DNA of 64,000 nucleotides from Gammaproteobacteria bacterium (GTDB lineage: Bacteria > Pseudomonadota > Gammaproteobacteria > Eutrophobiales > Eutrophobiaceae), in contig CANKCB010000004.1 in the NCBI GenBank assembly GCA_947480335.1, forward strand, positions 157,955 through 221,954. Reading direction: 5' to 3'. Made by a program: the position numbers and the translations under genes. Of this stretch, positions 16,416 to 24,796 are shown piece by piece. The notes under the pieces were generated by a model that did no database searches, had not been told where the DNA came from, and saw nothing but the letters and a program-made list of their open reading frames with translations. Each line of letters opens with the position of its first letter. The first letter of the stretch is position 1.

Positions 16416-18142
16416 AATCGTTCAAAAATTATATAACTGCTGTTGTCCTTGGCTGAATCAGCATCTTCATATTCTTCCGGCAGTTTTGCTTCAATGATAT
16501 TGATCAACCCCTGATCGGACGCAATTTCCTTCTCATCGCCTGTGGTAGTTTTCATCTTGAACATATCGCGCAACTGAACCAGTCGAGTCAATACAGCATT
16601 GCGCCAACGGGTAGTCAGCTCAAGGTTTCTGAGCACGTCGTCATCACTATCATCAATCCGTGCGGCGGCCTGTAAATCCAGTTGCGCCTGCTGTAATTTT
16701 TCAGCAGCATTCACCAGTAAGGCAATCACATCTTCTTCCGATGCAGACAACTTTGTTAAAATCAGGGTTTGTAACAAATCGTCTGGCGTTTCGGCCTGGA
16801 ACACCAACTCCAGTATCTTTAATTGAGACTCCGGGATGTGTACACCAAAACTGTGCGCTGCGCGGGCGGTACCACTATTGTAATAGGCCGCTAGCTGTAT
16901 TTTTTTAATCTTTACTGAACTGGCAAACGACTGCAAACCCAGTAATACCTCTTCCGTTATATCTGTCGCCGTCAGGACTGATTGCACGGCACTGTTATAG
17001 CGTTTGATTTCTGAAGATAACCACCATTGTGGTGTGGCAGCCAATACCAACATAAGTGCCGACAGTAGACTGACCACGATGAGTGATTGGGCAACACGTG
17101 GCTGCTGTCTGATGCGCACACTCAGGGTAGGTTGCAGTTCCAGCAACAATCTATGCTGTTCAACAAGCAATGTCAGTCTGTCAGACAACAGGTTTTTCAT
17201 CTGCGACACTTCTGTTTGAGTGAGTTCGCCAGATTGATATACACGTCGCAAGATTTGCCGGGAAGTCTCTACAAAAGATGACCACTCAGGTTCTTCTGTC
17301 TGTGCACCCGACCAGAAACTGTCCGGATCCATATCAACCTGGATATGTAGAAGACGAGTGACTATTTTCTCGCATCCAAGCAGATAGGATCGAGGACCGG
17401 CAGCCGATTCATTTAATTGCCTGAGCTGAAACCAGAGTTGCTCTGGCACTGACAGCTCATGCTGTGTTCTTCTGCGACCGAAGTGCCAGAGGATAAACAG
17501 TGCAAGCAGCAACAATATTGTACCGCCCAGCAACATTATGGTCTGACGCAGGGTATCTCTGGCATAGATCGCGGGTTTGATATCGCGTAAGGAAATAGAA
17601 CCAGCATTCCAGGGATACAAGGAACCAATATGAATAGCCGGTCTGGGTATTCTGACTGTATGCAGATTGGAACCGGGTTGCCCAATATTGGTATAGGGCA
17701 ACATGGCCGGATCCATTTTATAGGTGTCGGGTCGTTTGACTCCGACTATATGCAATTGATAGATAATCCTGTATTCGGTTATACCAATACCTGCTGACGA
17801 GCTGTTTTCAGTCACACCAATCTGATCAAAAGGTAGAAATCCCAGATTGCGCTTGAACGCGTCCAGATCGGGTTTAATTTTATCGTTTCTATAAAGCACC
17901 CGGACCAAACAGCTGGCATGTTCCCCCAGCAGGTAACTGTCCTTGTCAAACTCTATCCAGCCTGCGATATCTTCGTTATCAGCTAGACCAGCTGGTGACA
18001 TGCTTGAAAAACGAAATATAGAATTGCTGGTTCCGGCGAGAGAAATCAGCAATATTGATGCGCATAACAGAATGATCGGTACGGCAACTGCCGCAGCAAG
18101 TTGTAACGGATATTTATCAAGCAGATTGCGGAGCCTGTTCAT
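16412..18142 (-). CDS. BatD-like/helical fusion membrane protein in MoxR operon (576 aa)
   Basis: I do not recognise a single family. N-terminal membrane anchor (residues 14-36), then an extracytoplasmic beta-rich region with IAGWIEFDKDSYLLGEHASCLVRVLY, which resembles BatD-type domains. A second membrane segment follows (about 200-220), then a cytoplasmic helical region like the DUF4381-type tails of MoxR-operon proteins (ELSVPEQLWFQLRQL), a third membrane segment (LIVVSLLSALMLVLAATPQWW region, about 355-375) and a long helical C-terminal domain. It seems to combine in one chain what other operons encode as separate BatD, DUF4381 and BatC proteins. It overlaps both neighbours by 4 bp. Confidence 0.7.
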   Translation of the reverse strand: MNRLRNLLDKYPLQLAAAVAVPIILLCASILLISLAGTSNSIFRFSSMSPAGLADNEDIAGWIEFDKDSYLLGEHASCLVRVLYRNDKIKPDLDAFKRNLGFLPFDQIGVTENSSSAGIGITEYRIIYQLHIVGVKRPDTYKMDPAMLPYTNIGQPGSNLHTVRIPRPAIHIGSLYPWNAGSISLRDIKPAIYARDTLRQTIMLLGGTILLLLALFILWHFGRRRTQHELSVPEQLWFQLRQLNESAAGPRSYLLGCEKIVTRLLHIQVDMDPDSFWSGAQTEEPEWSSFVETSRQILRRVYQSGELTQTEVSQMKNLLSDRLTLLVEQHRLLLELQPTLSVRIRQQPRVAQSLIVVSLLSALMLVLAATPQWWLSSEIKRYNSAVQSVLTATDITEEVLLGLQSFASSVKIKKIQLAAYYNSGTARAAHSFGVHIPESQLKILELVFQAETPDDLLQTLILTKLSASEEDVIALLVNAAEKLQQAQLDLQAAARIDDSDDDVLRNLELTTRWRNAVLTRLVQLRDMFKMKTTTGDEKEIASDQGLINIIEAKLPEEYEDADSAKDNSSYIIFERF

Positions 18143-19041
18143 GCGGCATATCGCCCTTTGCGCTTGCGAAAATATCGATCTATTTCCCTGCTCGATTGCT
18201 CTACATTGGCTGTATCCAGCGGCAGCGGAATAATACCGCGCGAACCCAGCTGGTTAAGCAATTCGCTGAAACGAGCTTCATGAACTTTTCGGATGTCACG
18301 CGCAATTTTTGGAGAGATCCATATTTCTTCACGTGCACCGGTTTCCGGATTTGAAAAAGGAATAAATGTACTGGCTGATAATTCAGGGAAACTGTATTCA
18401 AGCGCATCCTGAATAATCACCGGAACAAAGTCATACCGCTGGACCGACCTCCATAACTTCGATAGATCTGCCAGGCAGCCGTCACCTTCGAGAAAATCCG
18501 AGCAATAAAGCAACATCGCATTCGGTGGTAAACAACTGTTCAACGGAACACGGGTTCCTTTCAGTCTGCCATCAGTGTTTCCGGTATAAAAATGCCATAA
18601 CGCACGATACAAGTGATAAAAATGTCGTGAACCAATACCCAGACCAAAACTGCGTATACCATTATCGGTTCGAATACCAAAACCAAAGGTAGTTTCTGCC
18701 TGCCAGGCTGAATACAACAGCAGAGCAACAGCACAAACCTGTGCTTCCATTTTTTCACGTACCCGCATTGAGGCAGAACCATCCACCACCACCATAATCT
18801 TGAAATCACGCAGGGCCACACGTTCAACTATCGTTGCTACGCCTCGTCTGGCGGTTGCTGTCAGATTGATACGACGCGGATCATCTCCGAGCTGAAAGTC
18901 ACGATAACCCATAGGCTCGTAACCCTTGCCGGAAAATGGACTGGTCCATTCACCGGGTAACATACTGATTACTTTTTTACCCGGAATAAATGTTACAGGT
19001 CTGCGCTGAATCTGCAGCAGTAGCTGCTTGCTGTCCAACAC
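18139..19041 (-). CDS. DUF58 protein (300 aa)
   Basis: DUF58 proteins carry a VWA-like domain and always sit beside MoxR. GTG 19041 overlaps the last base of the MoxR stop (TAGTG). The family block is MGYRDFQLGDDPRRINLTATARR (quoted in part: LGDDPRRINLTATARR), where many members have RxIDW; here Trp is replaced. The VWA core shows VVDGSASM near residue 92 and LLYCSDF. No membrane segment is seen, so it is probably cytoplasmic or peripheral. It is coupled to the BatD-like gene by a 4-bp overlap. Confidence 0.87.
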   Translation of the reverse strand: MLDSKQLLLQIQRRPVTFIPGKKVISMLPGEWTSPFSGKGYEPMGYRDFQLGDDPRRINLTATARRGVATIVERVALRDFKIMVVVDGSASMRVREKMEAQVCAVALLLYSAWQAETTFGFGIRTDNGIRSFGLGIGSRHFYHLYRALWHFYTGNTDGRLKGTRVPLNSCLPPNAMLLYCSDFLEGDGCLADLSKLWRSVQRYDFVPVIIQDALEYSFPELSASTFIPFSNPETGAREEIWISPKIARDIRKVHEARFSELLNQLGSRGIIPLPLDTANVEQSSREIDRYFRKRKGRYAA

Positions 19042-20060
19042 TAGAGAACCTTGCTGATTATTTCATCTATGATTTCATGCAGACGGATTTCAGTTTCTTC
19101 CAGTTCGACTTCGCCCGGTTTGAATACCAGACGGTGTCTGAGGATAGGCAGGACAACAGCCGTCAGGTCGTCCGGCCTGACAAATTCATTTCCCTGCAAC
19201 ACAGCATGTACGCGTGCAGCGGAAATCATGCTCAATCCGGCGCGTGGTGAAGCGCCACCACCTCGCTGCACCAGTTGTTTGACAATGTTGATTTCCGAGC
19301 GTTCAGGACGGGTCTGGTTCAGTATCTGCTGCACCTTGTTAACGATGGAAGGTTCAATGTGTACACCGGTACGTATGGCCTTGCGGGCAGCCAGGATTTG
19401 TTGTTCGTTTATCACCGGCGTTATTTCCGGCATGCCACCGGTCACGCCGTAACGCGTCATGATCAATTCCTCGTGTTCTGGCGAGGGATACCCCAGTGGC
19501 ACCATCATCAGAAAACGGTCTTTTTCTGCCCTGCCCAGACCAAAAGTACCTTCTTCCTCCACCGGGTTCTGGGTAGCGATAACCATAAACAGTTCTTTCA
19601 GTTTGTAGGTACCACCCAGCTCGGTCGTCACCTGACCTTCTTCCATCGGTTCCAGCACAGAGCCTTTCGAGCTGGTACGCGCGCGGTTTAGCTCATCCGT
19701 TAACAGGAAATTGGTATGCAGGGGTCCCTTGACTACCAGTTCCAGTTTTTTGGTGGCGAAATCAAAATGTTCAATACCGATAATATCCTTGGGCAACAGG
19801 TCGGCTGCAAATGAAATCCGGCGAAACTCAACATGGGCGGCTTCAGCAAGAGTCTTGAAGAACAGTGTCTTGGCGAGTCCCGGCACCCCTTCAAGCAAAA
19901 CATGTCCGCCAGCAAACAGACATACCAGCGTCTGTTCCATTTCTGCTTCCATGCCTACAATACGTTTGCGTACCTCATTCTCCAGCGCCATGATGCTGTC
20001 GTGCACCTGCTTCAGTCCGGGCAAATTATCTGCTGGCAACTTGTCAGTCGAAATCGGCAT
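19041..20060 (-). CDS. MoxR-type AAA+ ATPase (339 aa)
   Basis: First gene of the operon. ATG 20060 is preferred over ATG 20069, because AGGAG (20074-20070) abuts the upstream ATG but lies 9 nt from the second. Walker A is GVPGLAKT, Walker B FLLTDELNRA, sensor 1 ATQNPVEEEGTF; the lid domain ends ELEETEIRLHEIIDEI. MoxR ATPases act as chaperones with VWA partners, which are encoded downstream. The second MoxR at 53754 is a paralogue. Confidence 0.93.
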   Translation of the reverse strand: MPISTDKLPADNLPGLKQVHDSIMALENEVRKRIVGMEAEMEQTLVCLFAGGHVLLEGVPGLAKTLFFKTLAEAAHVEFRRISFAADLLPKDIIGIEHFDFATKKLELVVKGPLHTNFLLTDELNRARTSSKGSVLEPMEEGQVTTELGGTYKLKELFMVIATQNPVEEEGTFGLGRAEKDRFLMMVPLGYPSPEHEELIMTRYGVTGGMPEITPVINEQQILAARKAIRTGVHIEPSIVNKVQQILNQTRPERSEINIVKQLVQRGGGASPRAGLSMISAARVHAVLQGNEFVRPDDLTAVVLPILRHRLVFKPGEVELEETEIRLHEIIDEIISKVL

Positions 20061-20452
20061 TACATTCATCTCCTAAAAATAAATATTTTTATGCAATCAT
20101 ACTCACTGGTTTCGACTGCAGCCTGTTTGAAAACGTGAATACGACTGATGCTACAAACAATTCATGCATGGGGTAATGACAGTTTTGATATTTCCGGCAG
20201 GGGGAATCAGGATTACATAACGAGTGAGACTCACCAGACCATTCTGCCCTTGTCTATACTGCTACAGTTCAGGACTTCATCCCACCTGAGAGTCCACTCT
20301 GTGCTGACAGACACTCATTACGACGAGTACTTCGATTTCCCAAACTGTTCAAATACTGACCGGCACTGTGTTCATCTGAAATCAAAACGACCACAGTGCC
20401 GGCATATTTTCCAAACTACCCGATTAAAATAACCGGAAGTTCTGACTACCTT
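20061..20452. other. Intergenic region (392 bp) before the first MoxR operon
   Basis: Contains the promoter side of the MoxR operon and the 3' side of the amidohydrolase gene. The only clear structure is an inverted repeat (20360-20402, listed). An open frame in the gap has no ribosome site and no recognisable composition, so I do not call a gene. Confidence 0.5.
20360..20402 (-). terminator. Inverted repeat, possible weak terminator
   Basis: Perfect 11-bp arms (20360-20370, 20392-20402) with a 21-nt loop, 50 bp past the amidohydrolase stop. No U run follows, so termination is uncertain. Confidence 0.35.
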
Positions 20453-22663
20453 TTACTTACCAGCCCCCTTGCTGACAGCCGGCTTGTATTCCGGATCCTG
20501 ATACATAATCTTGTCACCAACCACCGTCATGATGGCCTTGTTGTCCAGAATCTCATCCTTCGGCACGGTAAAATAATCTTTGTTTAGTACCGTGTAGTCA
20601 GCGAGTTTGCCTGGCTCCAGACTACCGGCCACGTCTTCTGCAAACAGCCATTCAGCGGCGCGACTGGTATACAAACGCAGTGCAGTGGCACGACTGACAG
20701 CTTCAGCTGGCATGACAATTTCACCCTTGTCTTTTGGCATGCTTTCATGACGTACACGTCTGTTTACAAACATGTCGAGTGCATTAAAGTAGATATCCGG
20801 GCGTGGAGAGCTGTACTCGGTTTCGCCAACAACATTCACACCCGCTTCCAGCAAGGTCTTGGTCGGGGCCAGGAATTCCAGGCCTTCCGGACCATAGCGT
20901 TTCACCTGCGTCAACGAGGCCGATACGTCATTAGGCTGAATCGGTACATACAAGTTGTAACGCTTCATCAGTTCAACCACTTCCGGCACCTTACCGATGG
21001 CACCACCGTGTGCAAAACCGATTCTGAGCGCACGAATATCATCCATCGTCATGCGACCCTTGACACGGGCTTCTTCAATCCAGGCCACATGCTTTCTGAA
21101 CGCCTCGCTACCGAATGAATGCAAACTGAACGGGCGCCAGCCTGTCATTAATGCCGGTAACAACACCTTCTTGATGCGATAAGCATCCGCATCCCAACAC
21201 AGCTCACGGTTTTTCAGCATTTCCGGTCCGGGCAAATCATTACCGAAACAGGCTACCTGACGTGAGTCGCCAACACCGCCGTCTGTGATACCCATAGGCC
21301 AGAACCATTCATTGGTCTTGATTGAACCATGATGAGCACCCATTTCAACAACGGTCAACGAGTTGTTCGGATACATTACGGGACTTCTGAACATTTCAAA
21401 ACCATAACCCCAACGTACTGGTAATCTATTGTCCCTACGTAACAGGTTATAGACAGCGGTCATAGCGTCACCAAACTCGACACTGGAGGCAATCATGGTC
21501 ACGCCGGCAGAGTTATACATATTCAATGCGGCTTCCATCAAATCCATGGTCAACTGTTTGGGCATTCTTGGCGGATTGATGACTCGTTCCCACGCACCAC
21601 TTTCCTGGAACACACCACCGACGATACCCCTGTCACCTTCATGACCGAGTTTGCTCAGGCCTGTCATGTCGTTGGCAGCAATGGTAAAGCTGGGCCATAA
21701 TTCCAGAGTCTTGTCCAGACCCTTGCGGTTTAACAGGATATTTCTGTGACTGCAGTGCTGCATATGGTGCGGATATTCTTCAGAAAATCCACAACCCTGA
21801 GCAAGGTGGGCATGATAGGAATCTTTCCTGTCTTTGGTCGCATTGTCCCTGAACAGTTGCTCGAACGGATTATCATTTTCTGCCAGTGTACTGTTGTCAT
21901 TGGTCAGATCCTTCAAAGCCTGAGGTACACTCAGCGGCTCCATCTTGGCCTTACCATCTGGTGCAATACGCACACGCACTACCAGGCCAACCTGAGTAAT
22001 TGCACTGGGTGTACTACCGCTGCTCAAGGTAGCAGGATTGTTCGGAATAACCTTACTGAACTCCGGCAGGGTCAGAAAATCGTTATAAATACCATTGGTA
22101 AGCGCACCTATATCCGGATAGTTGGTGTTCTCGTTTTCAACCAGACGGATATGTACCCATTCGCCCGGTTCTGGTGGATATTTCTTGATAAACTCGGCAA
22201 TAGCCGCATAGGTATCGGCAGCATTATTACTGGGTAGTAATATCGCTGTATGGATACCGGCAGGTAATGAATACTGATCCCGTTCAGCCTCAAACAGACG
22301 CACAGCATTCATCGTGCTTTCCGGGTGCACATGAGTTTCGATAATACCCGGTATCACTGTCTTGCCCTGTACATCTATGATACGGGTCTGTGGCCCGGCA
22401 AAGCGCATCATGTCTTTCTGACTACCTAGCGCAAAGATCTTGCCACCGCGGATGGCCATCGCTTCAACAATACTGCCCGGATTGTCCGAAAGTATGGATT
22501 TGTTATCCATCGTGACTATCTTGCCATTGACTACAATGGTGTCCGGATAGCTGACCAACTCACTGGGAACGGTTGCCGTATTCTGAGCATTTGCCCCGGT
22601 AACTGCGAGCACAGCCAGCACGGCAGACACGATCATGGCTGGAAATTTTCTGTATCTGTTCAT
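20453..22663 (-). CDS. Exported YtcJ-like amidohydrolase with intact HxH (736 aa)
   Basis: Metal-dependent hydrolase of the Amidohydro_3/YtcJ type. ATG 22663 gives a signal peptide ending GANAQ, and AGGGGG lies about 10 nt upstream. The N-terminal beta-sandwich reads IVVNGKIVTMD, followed by VIPGIIETHVHPE with the metal pair His111 and His113. Later blocks are LHSFGSEAF, RIGFAHGGAIGKVPEV and NVVGETEYSS, then ATALRLYTSRAAEWLF and GSLEPGKLADYTVL. The usual final GSD is replaced by GET, so the last ligand differs from the textbook enzyme. At 736 aa it is longer than most YtcJ proteins. The small DPxTG protein gene is 84 bp upstream on the same strand. Probable periplasmic hydrolysis of an amide or similar bond; substrate unknown. 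Confidence 0.9.
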   Translation of the reverse strand: MNRYRKFPAMIVSAVLAVLAVTGANAQNTATVPSELVSYPDTIVVNGKIVTMDNKSILSDNPGSIVEAMAIRGGKIFALGSQKDMMRFAGPQTRIIDVQGKTVIPGIIETHVHPESTMNAVRLFEAERDQYSLPAGIHTAILLPSNNAADTYAAIAEFIKKYPPEPGEWVHIRLVENENTNYPDIGALTNGIYNDFLTLPEFSKVIPNNPATLSSGSTPSAITQVGLVVRVRIAPDGKAKMEPLSVPQALKDLTNDNSTLAENDNPFEQLFRDNATKDRKDSYHAHLAQGCGFSEEYPHHMQHCSHRNILLNRKGLDKTLELWPSFTIAANDMTGLSKLGHEGDRGIVGGVFQESGAWERVINPPRMPKQLTMDLMEAALNMYNSAGVTMIASSVEFGDAMTAVYNLLRRDNRLPVRWGYGFEMFRSPVMYPNNSLTVVEMGAHHGSIKTNEWFWPMGITDGGVGDSRQVACFGNDLPGPEMLKNRELCWDADAYRIKKVLLPALMTGWRPFSLHSFGSEAFRKHVAWIEEARVKGRMTMDDIRALRIGFAHGGAIGKVPEVVELMKRYNLYVPIQPNDVSASLTQVKRYGPEGLEFLAPTKTLLEAGVNVVGETEYSSPRPDIYFNALDMFVNRRVRHESMPKDKGEIVMPAEAVSRATALRLYTSRAAEWLFAEDVAGSLEPGKLADYTVLNKDYFTVPKDEILDNKAIMTVVGDKIMYQDPEYKPAVSKGAGK

Positions 22664-22747
22664 AAAACAATACCCCCTGGTTTTAACAATCAATCTAGAC
22701 TACAAAAATAAAAAACTGCAAATTCTGGAACTGCCTCACCCCGGTTG

Positions 22748-23140
22748 TTACTGACTTTGCCGGAAACGGCGAACCATCACAGCACCAAACACAAGCAATC
22801 CTGTCACAATCACCGTGATCATTGGCATGGTACCAAGTGTTTGCTTTTCACCCTGCTCCGGGCTGACCACAGCCTGATTTTCATTTTTTGCAGACACTGA
22901 CGTGCTGGCAGTAACAGCTACCGTATCCGGAGTGGTCGTCTCTGCGGGAGCGGACATGTCCATCGGATGCGATTTCAGTTTTGGACCAGGATTTTTTGTC
23001 ACCAGCTGCCCGGTTTGCGGATCAACTGTGATATAGGGCGTCGAATAGTCCACATCGCCATCACTGGCAAAGACTGGTCCTGATAACAACAATGCATTAA
23101 TTGTTATTTGTAGAACGAATACGACTATGAATCTGCCCAA
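22748..23140 (-). CDS. Small exported anchored protein with DPxTG motif, copy 1 (130 aa)
   Basis: Not a family I can name. The most likely start is TTG 23140, with AGGGGAG about 8 nt upstream (an in-frame TTG at 23158 would place the ribosome site inside the gene). Layout: signal peptide (about 1-25, PVFAS), the motif YITVDPQTGQLVTKNP with Asp40-Pro41-x-Thr43-Gly44-Gln45, a Pro/Ser/Thr/Ala-rich linker, a C-terminal hydrophobic helix (about 104-122) and a basic tail RRFRQSQ. Paralogues with the same layout are at 34430 and 58581, each beside an amidohydrolase; this one precedes the 736-aa amidohydrolase. Confidence 0.8.
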   Translation of the reverse strand: MGRFIVVFVLQITINALLLSGPVFASDGDVDYSTPYITVDPQTGQLVTKNPGPKLKSHPMDMSAPAETTTPDTVAVTASTSVSAKNENQAVVSPEQGEKQTLGTMPMITVIVTGLLVFGAVMVRRFRQSQ

Positions 23141-23486
23141 AACTTCAGCTCCCCTCAATACCCTTAGTGTCCACGGGCATACCCAAACTGTGTCTGACCG
23201 GATGAATGCAGGCTAACCTAGTATAAAAGAATATGAGTGTCAATAAATTACTCCTGTGCAAATTGTGCAAATATTTTGCCTTTTTTGACCCTTTAAAATT
23301 TCTGAAAAGCAGGATCAAGAGCACAGCAATTTTGAGACCGGATCGAGTCATCTGCATGATCATGGCAGGAACAGTGTTCCAAAGGATGCATGATTACAAG
23401 TAAACCGTGCTGGGCCTGACAGCTGGAAATATACTCACTACCTCTGTATCATCGAACCATAGTTAGACCACGCGATGGAGTAAATA
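23141..23486. other. Divergent promoter region (346 bp)
   Basis: Lies between the small DPxTG gene (minus) and a bicupin gene (plus). For the minus strand TTGACA (23243-23238) with TAGGTT 17 nt further is a weak promoter. Twelve bases upstream of that -35 is a perfect tandem repeat of TGTGCAAAT (23255-23263, 23264-23272). No gene is seen. Confidence 0.5.
23255..23272. repeat. Tandem TGTGCAAAT repeat (possible operator)
   Basis: Two back-to-back copies of the 9-mer TGTGCAAAT, just upstream of the candidate promoter of the small DPxTG gene. The same 9-mer recurs at 12199 and 36793 in other promoter regions. Confidence 0.5.
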
Positions 23487-24716
23487 ATGTCAGACGAACA
23501 CAAACAATGGAGCGAACCTACTGATGGCAAGCGTACCGGATTTGGCAAGTTCAAAAAGCTGCCCTTACCCTATGACATATTTATGGAGTCAGAAGGTATT
23601 CCAGTATTCCGTGAATTAGGCGTAAGGGACATACGGGACCTTCCATTAATGCCCTGGAAGCGAATCGGGGGCAAAGGTACCTATATTCAGCTGTACGGTA
23701 CAGAAGGTAAATGGGGATGTTATGCCGTTGAGGTTCCGCCTGCTGGGGCGTTACATCCTGAAAAACATATGTTTGAAAAGATTTACCTCGTGGTTGAAGG
23801 CCGTGGCAGTACGGAAGTCTGGCTGGAAGGCGATGAAAAGAAAAAACATGTGTTTGAATGGCAACCTGGTTCAATTTTCTCAATCCCCATGAATGCCTGG
23901 CACCGCGTCGTCAACGCGACCAACTCAAGTGCACTGTTACAGGCCGGTACAACAGGGCCTGTCGTTGTAAATGCGTTGCAGAATATTGAAGCGGTGTTCA
24001 ATAACCCGTTCGTATTTCGTGACCGCTTCAGTAATGCAGAAGATTTTTACAAGGAGAAGGATGAGGTCGAACCGGATCCGGTACGCGGCCTTGCGATGCG
24101 CCGCACCAACTTTATCGCCGATTCAGTGAACTGCCATCTGCCACTCGACAATCGCCGCTCACCGGGCTGGCGCCGTATCGAACCGATGATGACCAATAAT
24201 ACCTTGTATTACTGGATAGGCCAGCATGAGGGGGGGCGTTACTCTACCGCCCATGCGCATACTTCTGCCGCGATTCTGTTCTGTCTAAAAGGCAAAGGCT
24301 ACACCTTCACCTGGCCTGAGCATCTCGGTCCTACGCCCTGGAAAGACGGCAATGCAGATCAGGTGCGTCGTCTGGACTACGTCCCTGGTGGCATGATAAC
24401 CGCGGCTCCAGGTGGGGCACGTTGGTACCACCAGCATTTCAGTGCGTCAAAGGAACCACTACGCCTGACAGCCTGGTTTGGTCCACATAATCCCGGTCGC
24501 GATCCCGGCGCACCCGGAACCAAGCATATCGACTATACCGCCATGTCTATTCCAGAAGGCGGCACCTCTATTCCCTACTGGATGGAAGACCCGTTTGTAC
24601 GCAAGGAATATGAGAGGGTGCTCGCCGCGGAAGCAACGACATCACGGATGGAGCCTTCACTGTATGAGACACCTGCGGAATATAAGGACTTTAAATATAA
24701 AGTGACATTCGGCTAG
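23487..24716 (+). CDS. Bicupin protein, cytoplasmic (409 aa)
   Basis: Two cupin barrels in one chain. Cupin 1: His90 and His94 (GALHPEKHMFEK), GRG turn, His139 in IPMNAWHRVVN. Cupin 2: His256 and His258 in YSTAHAHTSA, GKGYTFTW, and WYHQH at 313-317. The set of His residues fits one metal site per barrel, at least in the second. No signal peptide. Paralogues: 44726 (cytoplasmic) and 49433 (exported); the block (K/T)AHxH...GxGYxxxW...WYHQ is shared by all three. It could be a ring-cleaving or other dioxygenase (bicupin like gentisate dioxygenase), an isomerase or a binding protein. Start ATG has GGAG 8 nt upstream. It is followed by its own terminator and then an EutA-like gene on the same strand. 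Confidence 0.85.
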   Translation: MSDEHKQWSEPTDGKRTGFGKFKKLPLPYDIFMESEGIPVFRELGVRDIRDLPLMPWKRIGGKGTYIQLYGTEGKWGCYAVEVPPAGALHPEKHMFEKIYLVVEGRGSTEVWLEGDEKKKHVFEWQPGSIFSIPMNAWHRVVNATNSSALLQAGTTGPVVVNALQNIEAVFNNPFVFRDRFSNAEDFYKEKDEVEPDPVRGLAMRRTNFIADSVNCHLPLDNRRSPGWRRIEPMMTNNTLYYWIGQHEGGRYSTAHAHTSAAILFCLKGKGYTFTWPEHLGPTPWKDGNADQVRRLDYVPGGMITAAPGGARWYHQHFSASKEPLRLTAWFGPHNPGRDPGAPGTKHIDYTAMSIPEGGTSIPYWMEDPFVRKEYERVLAAEATTSRMEPSLYETPAEYKDFKYKVTFG

Positions 24717-24730
24717 TTTTATCTCACTAC

Positions 24731-24765
24731 AGGGCGCATCGGGAACTACCGATGCGCCCTTTTTA
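24731..24765 (+). terminator. Terminator after the bicupin gene
   Basis: Perfect 12-bp stem (24731-24742 with 24749-24760), 6-nt loop, then TTTTT. It lies 14 bp past the bicupin stop and about 30 bp before the EutA-like start, so readthrough may set the level of the downstream gene. Confidence 0.9.
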
Positions 24766-24796
24766 ATCCCTGGCTTAACCGGAACAGTATTTGACC

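Noticed and set aside
19275..19691. 138-codon plus-strand frame inside moxR
   Set aside because: Shadow of the conserved AAA+ gene on the other strand.
20148..20432. A 94-codon frame in the gap before the first MoxR operon
   Set aside because: No Shine-Dalgarno, crosses the inverted repeat at 20360-20402, and the translation has no protein-like features.
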